NCBI RefSeq assembly: GCF_036850765.1
Contig: NC_089493.1
Span: 216,068,744-216,132,743, forward strand
From: Saccopteryx bilineata
Lineage: Eukaryota > Chordata > Mammalia > Chiroptera > Emballonuridae
Length of the DNA stretch: 64,000 nt
Direction of reading: 5' to 3'
The notes under the pieces were generated by a model. It had not been told where the DNA came from. It made no database searches and saw only the letters and a program-made list of their open reading frames with translations. Shown here piece by piece: positions 45,760-57,458 of the stretch. Made by a program: the position numbers and the translations under genes. Every line of letters begins with the position of its first letter. Within the stretch, counting starts at the first letter, position 1.

Positions 45760-46350
45760 CTATCTAATTATTCTGCTGTATATAACATACATCTGTATCA
45801 CAGTGTACACCCCTGCCACAGTGCATTCCCCAAAATGCACATCTGTTCATGTCATCCCTCTAAGTCCTTGAAGCTTCTCTATATGTTTTAGAATAACATG
45901 AAATGTCCTCAGCTCAGCAAAGATGGCCCTACATAATCTTGCTTTGCTATCTATTAGTTTACCTGTATTCACTTCTAAATATGTCCCTTCTAGTAAATAT
46001 TATTTGCCATTCCCTATAGTTTTATATTTCTGGGTCTTGAATAACACCTCCGTTTAGTCAACCTGGTTTTCTTCATCTTCAAAGCTCATTTTAGATTTCA
46101 TTACAAATAAAACCCCCAAAAGACCACTTTCTCTCATAATTTTCTACATCCAACAACAGGGTTAAATGCTCCTCTTCTCGGCACCAATTATATCCTGTTC
46201 ATGTCTCTGTTATTAACATTTACTGCACTACCTTACATGCATCACTCCATATTATATTAGGTGCTACAGATCAGTTTGCTTTAGACTATGTTATCTTCAT
46301 CTTCCTTACACGTAGGATATTACAAAAGTCCTCTTTGAAGGCTTAAATTA
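45760..46350 (+). mobile_element. L2-like LINE fragment
   Basis: C/T-biased with L2-like blocks: 'catgtcatccctctaagtcc', 'aatgtcctcagctcagcaaa', 'ggccctacataatcttgc', 'ttcatcttcaaagctcat', 'aatgctcctcttctcggcacc'. Order and strand fit an L2 3' region. Highly diverged. Confidence 0.65.
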
Positions 46351-47057
46351 ATTAGTTGATATAGTAAGGAAAAAAACTTGTGGTGATATTTTTAAGCCTT
46401 AAAAGCATTTTTTATTTAGATAAATATATTAAACACTTTCTTCATAATATAGTGATATCAAAGAGATGTATTAGAGAGTTTCAAGTCCAAGGAACCACAC
46501 TCAAATTTTAGATTTACTTTACAAACTGGTCACCATATTTACCTATTTGAATAATCCCTTATTTTATATGAAAACAAACAAAAAAGGCAGAAAGAAAAAA
46601 TTCTATTATTACTCTATATTTAAATGAAAGATGCTGAATGAGATTGAAAGAAAAATGATTCCCTGTACAAATTCCTAAAAGGCATTTTCATTTGAGCTTT
46701 TGGTGTAGCAAGCTAATGCCAGTGAATTAATTAAATGTCAATGCAAGTGATTGCAAGGGCTTTCTTCACTTTCTTTATTTATATTCGAAAAAAGAAGCCA
46801 CCTTAGCAATACGTTACCTAATCATAAAAATTGTCACATATTTTCTATTTAGAAAAACTGTTTCTGAACACTGACAGTCCATTTGGAATAATATTTAATA
46901 TACTGTTTTACTATTATTCTGCAAAATTTTATAAATATATATCCTCCAGAAATTTGCTATAATAGGATTTAGCCAAATGGAACTACTTTTGTTTCTGAGA
47001 ACTTTTTTTACCTTTGTACTTTCTCATTTTGCCTAGGGTAAAACATGTTCTTATTAG
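46351..47057. other. No recognised feature
   Basis: Unique-looking AT-rich sequence. Confidence 0.45.
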
Positions 47058-47800
47058 TGTTAATCCAAATTCAGAGGGACCCGAAATATGGAAGACAGGA
47101 GCAAGGTCCGTCGTTTACACATTAAAGTTTTATTGTCTAGCTTGGCCAAGCGGCGGGAACTCCGACAGAAATCTGACGGAGAGCGCGCTGGCCCTTTGTT
47201 CTACTTAGTTTTTCTAGTTTTGTAAGTGGGAAGCACAGAAGCAAAAATTGCAATTAGGAGCCCCTTACCGCTATTGGTTATAGTCATATGTCCTGTAACA
47301 TGATAGGACCACGTTCAATTTGCAAACCATACATCATTTTGGAGAAAACAAAATTTACAAGTCAACACAATGGTAGAAAGATATCTCTTTACATATTAAA
47401 AGGCATTCCTATATTACCTAGTGTTCATCCGCCATCTCTCTGTCCAGAGTCAGAGGTATTAACCACATGCATTTACATAAGAGAGGTAGTTTCTGTGGGG
47501 ACAAATGCCCGCAAATGGCTCATAGTTATAAGAAAAGGTTTATTTTGGCTTTTCCCTTCCTGCACCTGGCTAGCCATTCACTCCTTTCCCCACAGGTGTG
47601 GTGGAATGTCAGGGAATCTATGCTTTCCTTCCCTTTTCATTTACAATACAATGGCAAGAGCCATCCTGGTTATGCTAATCACACAGTACAGAAACTATTC
47701 TCAAAATTTCTCTGCACACCTTAACTCAAATTAATAAAATGTTCTCCAAGCCTCCTAAAATATTAATATTAATTCTGTAGCCTTTTGGTACTTTACAACA
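47058..47800 (-). mobile_element. Probable solitary LTR of an endogenous retrovirus
   Basis: In sense (minus) it starts TGTTGTAAAG (47800) and ends ...TTAACA (47058), imperfect inverted ends of LTR type. AATAAA lies at 47133-47128, followed by a CpG-containing U5-like region ending in 'gggtccctctgaattt'. The CpG-rich stretch at 47146-47190 fits R/U5. No internal retroviral sequence adjoins it, and I found no matching 6-bp flanks. A solo LTR is inferred; another GC-rich old repeat is possible. Confidence 0.5.
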
Positions 47801-49527
47801 TCTGCAGGTGAAATGGCTCAGTGGCTCCTCAATTAGGGTGAACAAAAATTGCCAGGTCACAGAAAAACAAACAAACAAACAAACAAAAAAACTATTGAAT
47901 CCATTGGTTTGAGTGAAAATTCTAGTAATTTAATTATTTTCTTTCTTTAATTCTGATTATTTTATAGAACTACTTTGTTTTGTTACTAGAATTTACTTAA
48001 ACCATCAGCTGACTTGGTATTACCTAGAGAGGGACAAAGCTCATTTTGCTGGAAGCATTCTAACAAAATTGACAATCAGTTTTACTTCTGTTGTTATTAC
48101 TGCTCTTTTCCTTAAGAAACAAATATTGAACAGATACCAGATACTGTATAGAGTCCTTTCCCCTAAAGAGACTTCTATGGATTGGAAGAAACTTAAGTCA
48201 GTATTGCCTTTAATTCTATTGTTTTTTTTTAAAAAGAAATAGAATTCCTAAAATAACACTATATACAAAAAAAAAAAAAGAAAAAGAAAATTCTGTTTGG
48301 TAGATTAAGGGAACTCATGGGTTGAATCAATTCTTTCCCCCGAATTCTTTATAAACTTCCTCTCTACTTTCATCTTGAAATAAACATTTACAATAGATAT
48401 TGAAATGGTTCTTTGATATTCTTGAAAACAACCTCCCACCTATTTTCCTCTTCCTCTTTACTTTTACTTCCTTCTCTATTAGGTCTTTTGTTTTCAGATT
48501 TCTGATTCAAACATGAAATTAGTTCAAACAGTTTTCTGAGGTTTCATTTACTATTTTCTCAGAATGAAGGCTACATCTTTATAAAAGTACAGGTAAAAAT
48601 CCCAATTTAGAAAAATCTTGGTTTACACTTAGAATGTCATTTGATTTTATCCTTAAAACTATAGTATAGATTCATTTTGTTATTTTTTGTTGTTCTAAAT
48701 CTTAATGCATGACTAAAGTATTTCTCCCTGGTCTTAACCCTTAATGCAGTATTTTGGTTTACTTACTTCAATTTATCACAAAATCAAGATTATTAAATAG
48801 GTATTTCTTCTTTCCATATATGAATAAATGTTAGATCTAACCTAGAATAACACTAACAAATTAGATGCACTATGTAATTTTAAAACATTTGTTTATGTAC
48901 AAGATGCATTCTATAAACATATTTTGTCAATCATCAAGCTCTATAAAAAAACCTGTTATTAACATTAGTCTCAATATTTGAGTGTCCTGTGGATGAATGT
49001 CTTTTTCAAACTTCCCTCTTGTACAGACCGTTTTATTTAATTAATTTACTTATTATTTGGTATCAAACCACTAAATGAAAAATTTAAAAAACAGAATTGT
49101 AACTCAAATTTTTCATGTTTTGTGTAATGCATGTAGTCATATTTAAGCAACGTCAAAATCATGGTTTTTGCTCCCTCCTTTGTTGATACAGGATGTCTAG
49201 CCTCTAACAAAATCTTACCCAATTATGTTTCAAAGTTATACAAACATCTCCCAAAAACTACAAACTATTTTGCCATGTTCTACTCTGCTATCATTCTCCC
49301 ATGGACAGCTCTTCTCATGCAGTCATGACAGTAACCTCTTATTGTTGCCAATTGTTTAATGAATAACATTCCAAATGATTTAGAATTTAAAAATACAAGC
49401 AGTAAATAAAAATTGATAAAGATGTAGACATGCATGTATAAATATGCACAGCTGGCCCATGAACAGCAAAGATTTTCATTGCATTTGTCCATTTATATGT
49501 GTTTTTCTGTTAATAAATATATTTCCT
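47801..49527. other. No recognised feature; short (aaac)n at 47870-47890
   Basis: Unique AT-rich sequence with A-runs near 48229 and 48268. Confidence 0.45.
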
Positions 49528-49545
49528 TTAACTTACAATTTTTTT

Positions 49546-49833
49546 ATTAATTTTAATGGGGTGACATTGATATATCAGGGTACATATGTTCAGAGAAAAC
49601 ATCTCCAGATTATTTTGACATTTGATTATGTTGCATACCCATCACCCAAAGTCAAATTGTCTTCTATCACCTTAATCTGGTTTTCTTTGTGCCCCTCCAC
49701 TCCACCCCCCCATAACTACCACCCTCTTGTCCATGTCCCTGAGTCTCGTTTTTATGTCCCATCTATGTATGGAATCATATAGTTCTTAGTTTTTTCTGAT
49801 TTACTTATTTCACTCAGTATAATGTTATCAAGG
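49546..49833 (-). mobile_element. 5'-truncated L1 3' end
   Basis: About 290 bp with the 'taatggggtgacat' terminal block, sense G-rich 3' UTR and the end of ORF2. Flanks 'ttaacttacaattttttt' (49528-49545) and 'ttaacttacgattttttt' (49834-49851) differ by one base: a clear target duplication. Confidence 0.93.
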
Positions 49834-50109
49834 TTAACTTACGATTTTTTTCATAACATTTTCTTTTCTCTAGTTTACTTTATTGTAAGAATACAATATA
49901 TAATGCAGAAAATATACAAAACATGTATTCATCAACTGTTAATATTATTGGTAAGGCTTCCTGTTGACTGCAGGCTATTAGTAATATTTTAGTTTTTAGG
50001 GAGTTGAATGTTACATGCAATTTTTAACTTCATGGGGAATTGGCTCTCCTAACCCCTGTGTTGTTCAAGGGTCAACTGTATTATAAATAAAAATTTTTGG
50101 TTGTTTATT

Positions 50110-50570
50110 TTTAAACAATTTGTTACTTCTTTATTGGTACAGATTATATCATTAAATTTTTCTATGTGCTACATATATATATTTAACTTAATGTTTTTGG
50201 TTTTGTTTGCTAGTTTTATGGTTGCATAGTAATAAAAAAAGGTTATTCATATCTATTTATCCAGTCAGTCATTAATGAATATCTAGTTGTTCCTAGGTAA
50301 TTTTTTGTTGTTCTCATCACAGAGTGATTAAGGATTATTCTTGTAGGTATATTGGTCTTCATTTTATTGGGTATGAAGTAAATTAATAGAAATGAGATTA
50401 CTGGCTTAAATGGTATCTAAAATTTAAATTTTGATAGATAATGCTAAATTTCCTACACATGGTGAGTTTTTCTATACCCTAATCAGCTAAAATTATATTT
50501 TTCTATCTCTACTCCTCCGTAGATCAATATATCTCACTACTATTGAAGTGATTATCTTGATTATTATTTA
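50110..50570 (-). mobile_element. Ancient L1 3'-region fragment (decayed)
   Basis: Minus-strand L1-like phrasing ('atctatttatccagtcagtc', 'ggttgcatagtaataaaaaa', 'gaaatgagattactggctta') matches the order seen in the 3' ORF2 region of other L1s here. Strongly diverged, so edges are rough. Confidence 0.6.
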
Positions 50571-51365
50571 AAATGAACAAAGAAAATTGTATTTCTTGTT
50601 CCACCAACACTTGTTTTTAATTCTTCTGCATATAGAAAGATGTTAATTTATCTTCTTTCAACCATTACAATACTGTAGTTGGCTTATCATTGCAACAATT
50701 TAACCATATTCTGGTTTACTTAAAAGCATAATATTCACCTCTGCTTTTCTAAACTGCAGAGACTAAAGGTATGTGTTTTGTTTTGACACTTCTTAAGGCA
50801 ATTAGGCCTCTGAGCTGGGGGTGAAGAAAAGTTCAGTGGAATTTTCCTTCATGTGTGTCTGTTTATCTTTGGCTCAAGCTAAGTTCCTGTTATGTGGAGA
50901 GAGTGAACAAGTATGAATTTTGCCATGGTTTTGAACTGGGGCTATTATAAAATGTTCAGTCCAAAGGTTACAGTAACAACCAACTTAATGGGCTTGTGGT
51001 TCTTTTATCATTAATAATGCTTTTCAAAACTTATACAAATCCTTTTCTATTCCTAAATATGAGTACCCTAATTACAGCATGTTTGACCTTACTCTTGGGT
51101 TTTAGATACCAAAGCTATATGGGCCCTTTAAATGGAACCAGCAAGCAATGAAAGAACAAACCCTGAATGGGAGTCTTTTTACAAATAATAATAATTAAAA
51201 AAAGGATTCTTACTACCATTACAAGTTTTCCCTTTACACACTTATTTTTTATTTATATATTCTAGCAATGAAATATTATAATGTGAAATTAAACATTCAG
51301 TTGGTTACCTCAGCATAACTCTACAAGCTCTACATCCTGGTCCATGTTCAGTATAGTCAGGCTTT

Positions 51366-51564
51366 AATTTTCTTTTAAGATTTTTATTTATTGATTTAAA
51401 GACAGAGGAGAGAGAAAGGGATAGGGGAGCGAGAAGCATCTCATAGTTGCTTCACTTAGTTGTTGATTGATTGCTTGTCAAATGTGCCTTGACTGGGGCA
51501 AGTAAACCGGCCTGGCAACCTCAGTGTTCCAGGTCGATGCACTATCCACTGCACCATCACAGGG
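51366..51564 (-). mobile_element. tRNA-derived SINE (type B-like), diverged
   Basis: Reverse orientation: A/GA-rich tail at left, 'aaatgtgccttgactgg', 'ctcagtgttccaggtcgatg', head 'ccactgcaccatcacagg'. Flanks share 'caggctt' (51358-51364 and 51565-51571). Older than the other type B copies. Confidence 0.82.
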
Positions 51565-52952
51565 CAGGCTTCAGTCTTCAATTTTAACCATTCTAACAAA
51601 TATATAGCAAAATCTCATTTTATTGACTTAATAATGAATGATGTTTATTATTTTTATGCTGAAGCTATAAGGACAGTCAAACCTTTTGTCCATTTTAATG
51701 AGTTTTTATAATATTGTGTTTGAACATTTTTTGTATATTCTGGATACAGGTTTTTTCTCAGATATATAATTTGCAAATACTTTCTCCCAACGTATGGCTT
51801 GTGCTTTCATTTTCTTAAGACTGCTTTTGGAAAAACAAAGGTTATTAATTTTGGAATCCAATTTAACAATTTATTTTATAACTAATGCTTTTGGTATCAT
51901 ACTTAAAAAAAATTTGCTTAAATCAATATCACAAACACTTTCTCCTATATTTTCTTTTAGAAATATTAGCTTTAAGTCCTTTATTAGTTTTTTGTTTTTA
52001 TATATGGTATATAAAATTTTATATAATTAATTTTTTATTAATTTTTATATATGGCATAAATTATGGAGTGTCACATTTTGCATATAAGTGCCTATATTAT
52101 TCAGTATCATTTGTTGGAAACATTATCTTTCTCACAGATAATAACCTTTTGCAACTTTACCAAATAATAAACCTTTGCAACTTTACCAAAACCCAATTGA
52201 CCATGTTTGTGTTTTTCTGAACTTCATTCTGTTTCATTGATCTTAATGCTGATATCGAACCACTTTGATTACTATAACTTTAGAGAAAGCTCTGAAGTCT
52301 GTAGTATAAGTGTTTTAAATTTGTTCTTCTCTTTCAGAGTTGTCTATTTTGCATCCTTTGCATTTTCATTTGAATTTTAAAATCAGCTCAGCAATTTCTG
52401 CTAAATGCATTATTCAGAATTTTAGTAGGATTGTATTGAATCTATACATTATAGGGAAATTTGGCATCTTAACAATAATGAGTCTATCTAAAAATGATAT
52501 ATATGTATTTTTATTTAAGCAATTTTCTCTGTATATTTTTGCAATTTTTAGTATGCATCTTATTCGTACCTTTTGTTAGATTTATCATAAGCATTTCACA
52601 CTTCTGGTGCTTATAATTTATTAGCTATAAATATATATAAATATATACTATATGTCACTTTAAATTTTAATTTCCAAATGTTCTTTACTAGTATATAAAA
52701 ATATATATATATTTACAAAATGATTTTGTGTCCTACAACCTTGTTAAAACTCATTTACTTTTCCTAGTAATTTTTTTCAGATTAAGTCAATTATCTCTGT
52801 AAATGATTATGTCGTCTGCAAATAATGACAATTTTACTTCTTCCTTCCTATTTAGTCTCTGTTACTTATTCATTTTTTTTTTTTTACCTGACTATACCAG
52901 CTAGAACCTCCAGTATATGCAGTAGAAGGCTTCCTTCTCTGGTTGTGATTTT

Positions 52953-53322
52953 TTGTTTGTTTGTTTGTTTTTGTATTTTTCTGAAGCTGGAAACGGGGAG
53001 AGACAGACAGACTCCCGTATGCGCCTGACCGGGTCGCATGCCCACCAGGGGGCGATGCTCTGCCCCTCTGGGGTGTCACTCTGCCGCGACCAGAGCCACT
53101 CTAGTGCCTGGGGCAGAGGCCAAGGAGCCATCCCCAGCGCCCGGGCCATCCTTGCTCCAATGGAGCCCTGGCTGCGGGAGGGGAAGAGAGAGACAGAGAG
53201 GAAGGAGGGGGTGGGGGTGGAGAAGCAAATGGGCGCCTCTTCCATGTGCCCTGGCCGGGAATCGAACCCGGGTCCCCCGCACGCCAGGCCGACGCTCTAC
53301 CGCTGAGCCAACCGGCCAGGGC
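52953..53322 (-). mobile_element. VES-type SINE, long form, young
   Basis: Reverse orientation with well-preserved head ('gccctggccggttggctcag' in sense), box B 'ggttcgattcc', body and tail. Perfect 12-bp duplication 'ggttgtgatttt' (52941-52952, 53324-53335). The CTCF-like block is intact. Confidence 0.96.
53042..53054 (+). promoter_or_regulatory. CTCF-like motif in VES SINE
   Basis: 'ccaccagggggcg' matches the CTCF core exactly on the plus strand, with 'g-c' before and 'atgctc' after. Binding not shown. Confidence 0.55.
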
Positions 53323-53654
53323 AGGTTGTGATTTTCAAAAGTTTGTCGAGTGTCTCCTCACTTTCACTGTTTCCAATTACAAATTATGCTATGTTCCTTA
53401 TCTTTTTTTTTCTGTTACATCATGTTTCTCTTTTTTTGTGGTTACTTTTAAGACTTTATTCTCTCTTTCGTTTTAGGAAATATGATTACAATATTCCTTG
53501 ATATGGTTATCTTCTTCTTTTTTTTTTTTTTTGGTATGGGGTTCATTGAGTTTTTTTTACTTACAATTTATAGCTTTCTTCAAATTTGGAGAATTTTCAG
53601 CCATTATGTTTAAAAATATATATATATATATTTTTAAGATTTACTTAAAATTTA

Positions 53655-53792
53655 CTGTAATTAAGATTTACTACTTTACAACTGAGGGCATATTGTAGTT
53701 TAATTAACAGCATTTTTCTTTTATTGGTGCAGCATACAATTAATGACTTCTCTTTTTTTTAGTGAGAATGAGAGAAAGAGAGATAGAGGGAC
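53655..53792 (+). repeat. 138-bp direct repeat, copy 1
   Basis: Near-identical to 54801-54940: the only difference seen is one extra 'ag' in the second copy. It includes unique AT-rich sequence plus the first bases of a SINE tail, and then departs into a (TA)n run. Confidence 0.9.
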
Positions 53793-54800
53793 ATATATAT
53801 ATATATATGTTTCCTCTTCTCTCTTCTCTTTCATAGACTGGCACTGGAACCCTGGGTTTGGGGTGTCTGGTGTATGGCTGGGACCCCTCACTCCTCAAGG
53901 GAGACTCTGCAGCTAAAACATCGCTTCCAATTTCTATCTTCCACACATGGGTGTAGGACCATCCTGTTTGCATCGCCACCCTCCTACCAGTCTTAATGCA
54001 GTTCTTGGTGTTGTTTTCAATAAATGCAATGATGGTATAATCCTCAACTCTTTAAACATTTATAGATCAACTTTTATCATAATTTTGTTTCATATACTTG
54101 CAAAATTATGATCTTCCCAGACTCTCACAATTGAAATAATGGTTATAGAAGGAGTTGGTACTATTGTCCTGAAACTCAGCTTTCTTCCCTTCCTCTCCCC
54201 TTGCCTCCCATAGTTTTTTCTCTCTTTCCTTCTTTAAAGGCCATCACATTCATAGATATGATGAATACCTTCCATTCAATGTTTTTACATGTTTACTACA
54301 CACATGTATGTAAACTTTCACTTATAACATATAATTTACAATATTACTATAACTATTCAAAAAATTTTAGATTTATACTATCAGTGTTGTACTACTGCTT
54401 GCTCTTTGTTGTGTGAATAAAGATTTTTATATTTTTAAGTGTTTGAATAGTGATCATTTTCCCCTAATTTTTATAGATAACCATTAAAATGGTTAACATA
54501 TTTAACAATGACCAAAGTATTGTTAACCTTTTCCCTAATAATATAAAGGCCTACACTATCATGAACATGCTTTCCCTGTATTCTGTGTTACTGTTGCTTG
54601 GCATTTTAGTTTAATCTTGTTTTCAAATCACACAGTTAGCTATTGTCAGGTTTTACTTGTATTTACAAATTTGTTTAACATTTTCTTTGCTCAATATTTT
54701 TTCTCTTTTATTCCTATCTTCAGGGTACTTCCTTCTTCATGCAGTAGTCATTTTTTACTTAATTCATTGTAAGATACAGGTTTTCATATTGTTGACATGT
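53793..54800. other. Segment between the 138-bp direct repeats; possible old repeat at 53830-54010
   Basis: It begins with a (TA)n run. 53830-54010 is GC-richer ('ggcactggaaccctgggttt', 'cacatgggtgtaggaccat', 'ctcctaccagtcttaatg') and looks like an old interspersed repeat I cannot name. The rest is unique. Confidence 0.4.
54474..54600 (+). repeat. Diverged direct repeat, copy 1
   Basis: Resembles 56290-56415: shared 'ataaccattaaaatg', 'ttaacata', 'ttaacaatg', 'aagtattg', 'taacc', 'actatca' and 'aacatg' in the same order and spacing. Moderately diverged. Confidence 0.65.
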
Positions 54801-54940
54801 CTGTAATTAAGATTTACTACTTTACAACTGAGGGCATATTGTAGTTTAATTAACAGCATTTTTCTTTTATTGGTGCAGCATACAATTAATGACTTCTCTT
54901 TTTTTTAGTGAGAATGAGAGAAAGAGAGAGATAGAGGGAC
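54801..54940 (+). repeat. 138-bp direct repeat, copy 2
   Basis: Partner of 53655-53792, about 1146 bp away. Its right part is the true tail of the SINE at 54898-55283. Confidence 0.9.
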
Positions 54941-55283
54941 AGACAGAAACAGACAGGAAGAGAGAGAGATGAGAAGCATTAACCTGTAGTTGCGGCACCC
55001 TAGCTCTTTACCAATTGCTTTCTCATATGTTCCTTGACAGGGGTGGGGAGCTCAAGCTGAGCCAATGACCCCTTGCTCAAGCCAGCAACCTTGGGCTCAA
55101 GCCATCAACTATACGTTCAGGTCTGTGATCCCACACTCATGTTGGCAATCTCTTGTTCAAGCTGGTGAGCCCATGCTCAAGCCGGATGAACCAGTACTCA
55201 AGCTGGTGACCTCGGGGTTTTGAACCTGGGTCCTTTGCATCCCAGGCCAATGCTCTATCCATTGCACTACCAGCTGGTCAAGC
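54898..55283 (-). mobile_element. Long tRNA-derived SINE (type C, Rhin-like)
   Basis: Reverse orientation: GA-rich tail at left, a body with repeated 'aagctgg/aagccgg-tga-cc' units (sense 'agcttgag' repeats), and a head with 'ggcctgggatgcaaaggac' in sense. Flanks 'acaattaatgacttct' (54881-54896) and 'acaattaataacttct' (55284-55299) are the target duplication. Confidence 0.9.
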
Positions 55284-55574
55284 ACAATTAATAACTTCTT
55301 AAATCCAGTGATAAATAGTAGTTCATTTAGTAAGGGTCTTTGAGCAAAACAATTTTCAGAATCTATATGTTTAAAAGTATCATTATTTCACTTTCACTCA
55401 TTAATTCTGAACATGAAAGTTTAATTTACTTTTCATTTCCCCCTAACACTCTGAGTACACTATTTTTTTTTTCTGGTGTTCATCGATGCTGTCAGTTTAA
55501 TTGTCATTTTTTTGTAAATAATTTATCTATTTTTTCTCATAGATTTTTAAGAGTGTTAAGACATATATGAATGA

Positions 55575-55973
55575 TTTTTTTTTTTTTTTGTATTTTTCTG
55601 AAGCTGGAAACGGGGAGAGACAGTCAGACAGACTCCCGCATGTGCCCGACCGGGATCCACCCCGCACGCCCACCAGGGGGCGATGCTCTGCCCACCAGAG
55701 GGCGATGCTCTGCCTCGCCAGGGCGTCGCTCTGCCGCGACCAGAGCCACTCTAGCGCCTGGGGCAGAGGCCAAGGAGCCATCCCCAGCGCCCGGGCCATC
55801 TTTGCTCCAATGGAGCCTTGGCTGCAGGAGGGGAAGAAAGAGACAGAGAAGAAGGAGGGGGTGGGGGTGGAGAAGCAAATGGGTGCTTCTCCTATGTGCC
55901 CTGGCCGGGAATCGAACCCAGGTCCCCCGCACGCCAGGCCGACGCTCTACCGTTGAGCCAACTGGCCAGGGCC
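55575..55973 (-). mobile_element. VES-type SINE, long form, young
   Basis: Well-preserved body with two adjacent CTCF-like blocks, box B 'ggttcgattcc' and T-run tail. Flanks 'tatatgaatga' (55564-55574) and 'tatatgcatga' (55974-55984) differ by one base. Confidence 0.96.
55670..55704 (+). promoter_or_regulatory. Two CTCF-like motifs in VES SINE
   Basis: 'ccaccagggggcg' (55670-55682, exact core) and 'ccaccagagggcg' (55692-55704, also within the CTCF consensus), 22 bp apart on the plus strand, both preceded by 'gc'. Occupancy is inferred only. Confidence 0.6.
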
Positions 55974-55984
55974 TATATGCATGA

Positions 55985-57303
55985 TTTTTTATAAACTTTT
56001 TTTATTTCTAAATACTGAAGACCATCCTGAGAAAGTGGTACATAAAAACTGAATATTTAAAACGTGCAGCTCTTCTGAAGATGATCATGTCAAAGGTGTG
56101 GCTGTAGTAATGTATAGCTGAAATGTTATGTCATGATGAAGGGATTTGAATTTGAGGAGGTTGACAAAACAAAACAAAACAAAAAAAAACACTGGAGTAG
56201 GTGCTCCAAAGTCCAGCTGAAACACAAATGACCAAGATAATGACACAAGTTGTGATAAAGACAAATATTGAACATTTTTCCGATATTTTATACATAACCA
56301 TTAAAATGTTTAACATACTTAACAATGCCCAGAAGTATTGCTAACCTATTCCAGAAATGATGTAAAGACCATAGACTATCATTAACATGATGTTTTTCCT
56401 ATGTTCCATTTTATTGTTGATTGTCAAAATAAAGAAAAAGAGAGGTTAAAATATTCAATACATGCATAAAAAGTTTGAGAAGTCTTTAAAATCAGAGACA
56501 AAAAGTAGAGGGAGAAAAAGCTGATATAACATTTGATCTGAACCTCTGAGATTGTTTTCTGTGAACAAAGGAGTAACGCACTTAGGCAGCATGGAGGAAA
56601 TTGAAACAGTCCGACCCATTCACTGATCTAAGGACTGTGTGGGGAAGATTCTGAGATGAGACAGTTGTAATCTCTATTTTCTAATCCTAAATTTAGCATT
56701 ATTGTTGTTCAGAATTATAAAAATAATACATTTTTTATTGTAGAACATTTGCAAATATAAAACCCAAGCAAACAAATATAATCTTAATACTCTGGAATAA
56801 ATATTGTTAAAATACTGTTGTGTGCATTTAGTAATGGAAAAGACAGTTTCAAACTGTTATTCAATATTTTATTCCCCTTAGTAATAGTCTTGAATATTTT
56901 CTTCTGTTACTCATTTCTTTTCTAAAACATGCTCTGTTGTGTGCTTTCTCTACTCTGTTACTGGTTTTCAACCACATATTTAGGGTCCACCTCAGCGTTC
57001 ATGCTGAGGTTGTGTTCTAGCTGAACTTGTCTCAGTGAATGACAGAGCAGTATAGAAAAACTAGACTACAACTTTATTTGTTCAATGCAGCCTCCTACTA
57101 AGACTTAACATTTATTCTGAGATTGCCCTTTGGCGTGGTTAAAGCTCTCTGAGTTGCACAGTAGTTTGAAGATCTTTTGCCTCAAACCTCTGCTTTTTCT
57201 CCCTCTTCTCTCACATGTGCCACACCTTTATCAGTCTGAAAGCCTTCCTTGCCCTCCTGCTCACCGTCCCCTTTATTTTTCACAGACATTTTCCCCAAAT
57301 AAA
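55985..57303. other. No recognised feature apart from the diverged repeat at 56290
   Basis: Unique AT-rich sequence. Confidence 0.4.
56290..56415 (+). repeat. Diverged direct repeat, copy 2
   Basis: Partner of 54474-54600; see the shared blocks described there. Confidence 0.65.
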
Positions 57304-57314
57304 TGGTTACAATT

Positions 57315-57447
57315 CTTTTTTAACATTTTTAAGACTTTACTTACTTATTTTAGAGAGAAGGGGGGAGGGGAGGAGCAGGAAGCATCAAGCCTGTCTGTGC
57401 CTTGACCAGGCAAGCCCAGGGTTTTGAACCAACGACCTCAGCATGAC
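57315..57447 (-). mobile_element. Short tRNA-derived SINE (type B), truncated head
   Basis: Reverse orientation with 'ccttgaccaggcaagccc', 'gttttgaacc' and 'gacctcagca', stopping before the head. Flanks 'tggttacaatt' (57304-57314) and 'tggttgcaatt' (57448-57458) are the target duplication, so the truncation occurred at insertion. Confidence 0.9.
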
Positions 57448-57458
57448 TGGTTGCAATT

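Larger units (their letters stand above)
51600..53350 (-). mobile_element. Ancient L1, ORF2 region (split by a VES SINE)
   Basis: On the plus strand it reads in the reverse order of L1 ORF2: 'tttttctcagatatataatttgcaaatac', 'tgcttttggtatcat', 'ttgaaccactttgatt'-like and 'atgtcgtctgcaaataatgac' (52810-52830). The last corresponds to the reverse of the RT active-site region. It is strongly mutated with no usable frame. It continues beyond the SINE at 52953-53322. Confidence 0.8.

Noticed and set aside
47288..47734. 148-residue plus-strand frame as a gene
   Set aside because: It lies antisense within the LTR-like unit and has no recognisable domain.
53038..53331. Open frames of 97-140 residues over VES SINEs (also at 17523-18164, 27777-28186, 55567-55984)
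   Set aside because: The same peptide text recurs at each VES copy in both orientations. This reflects a GC-rich repeat body, not a gene.
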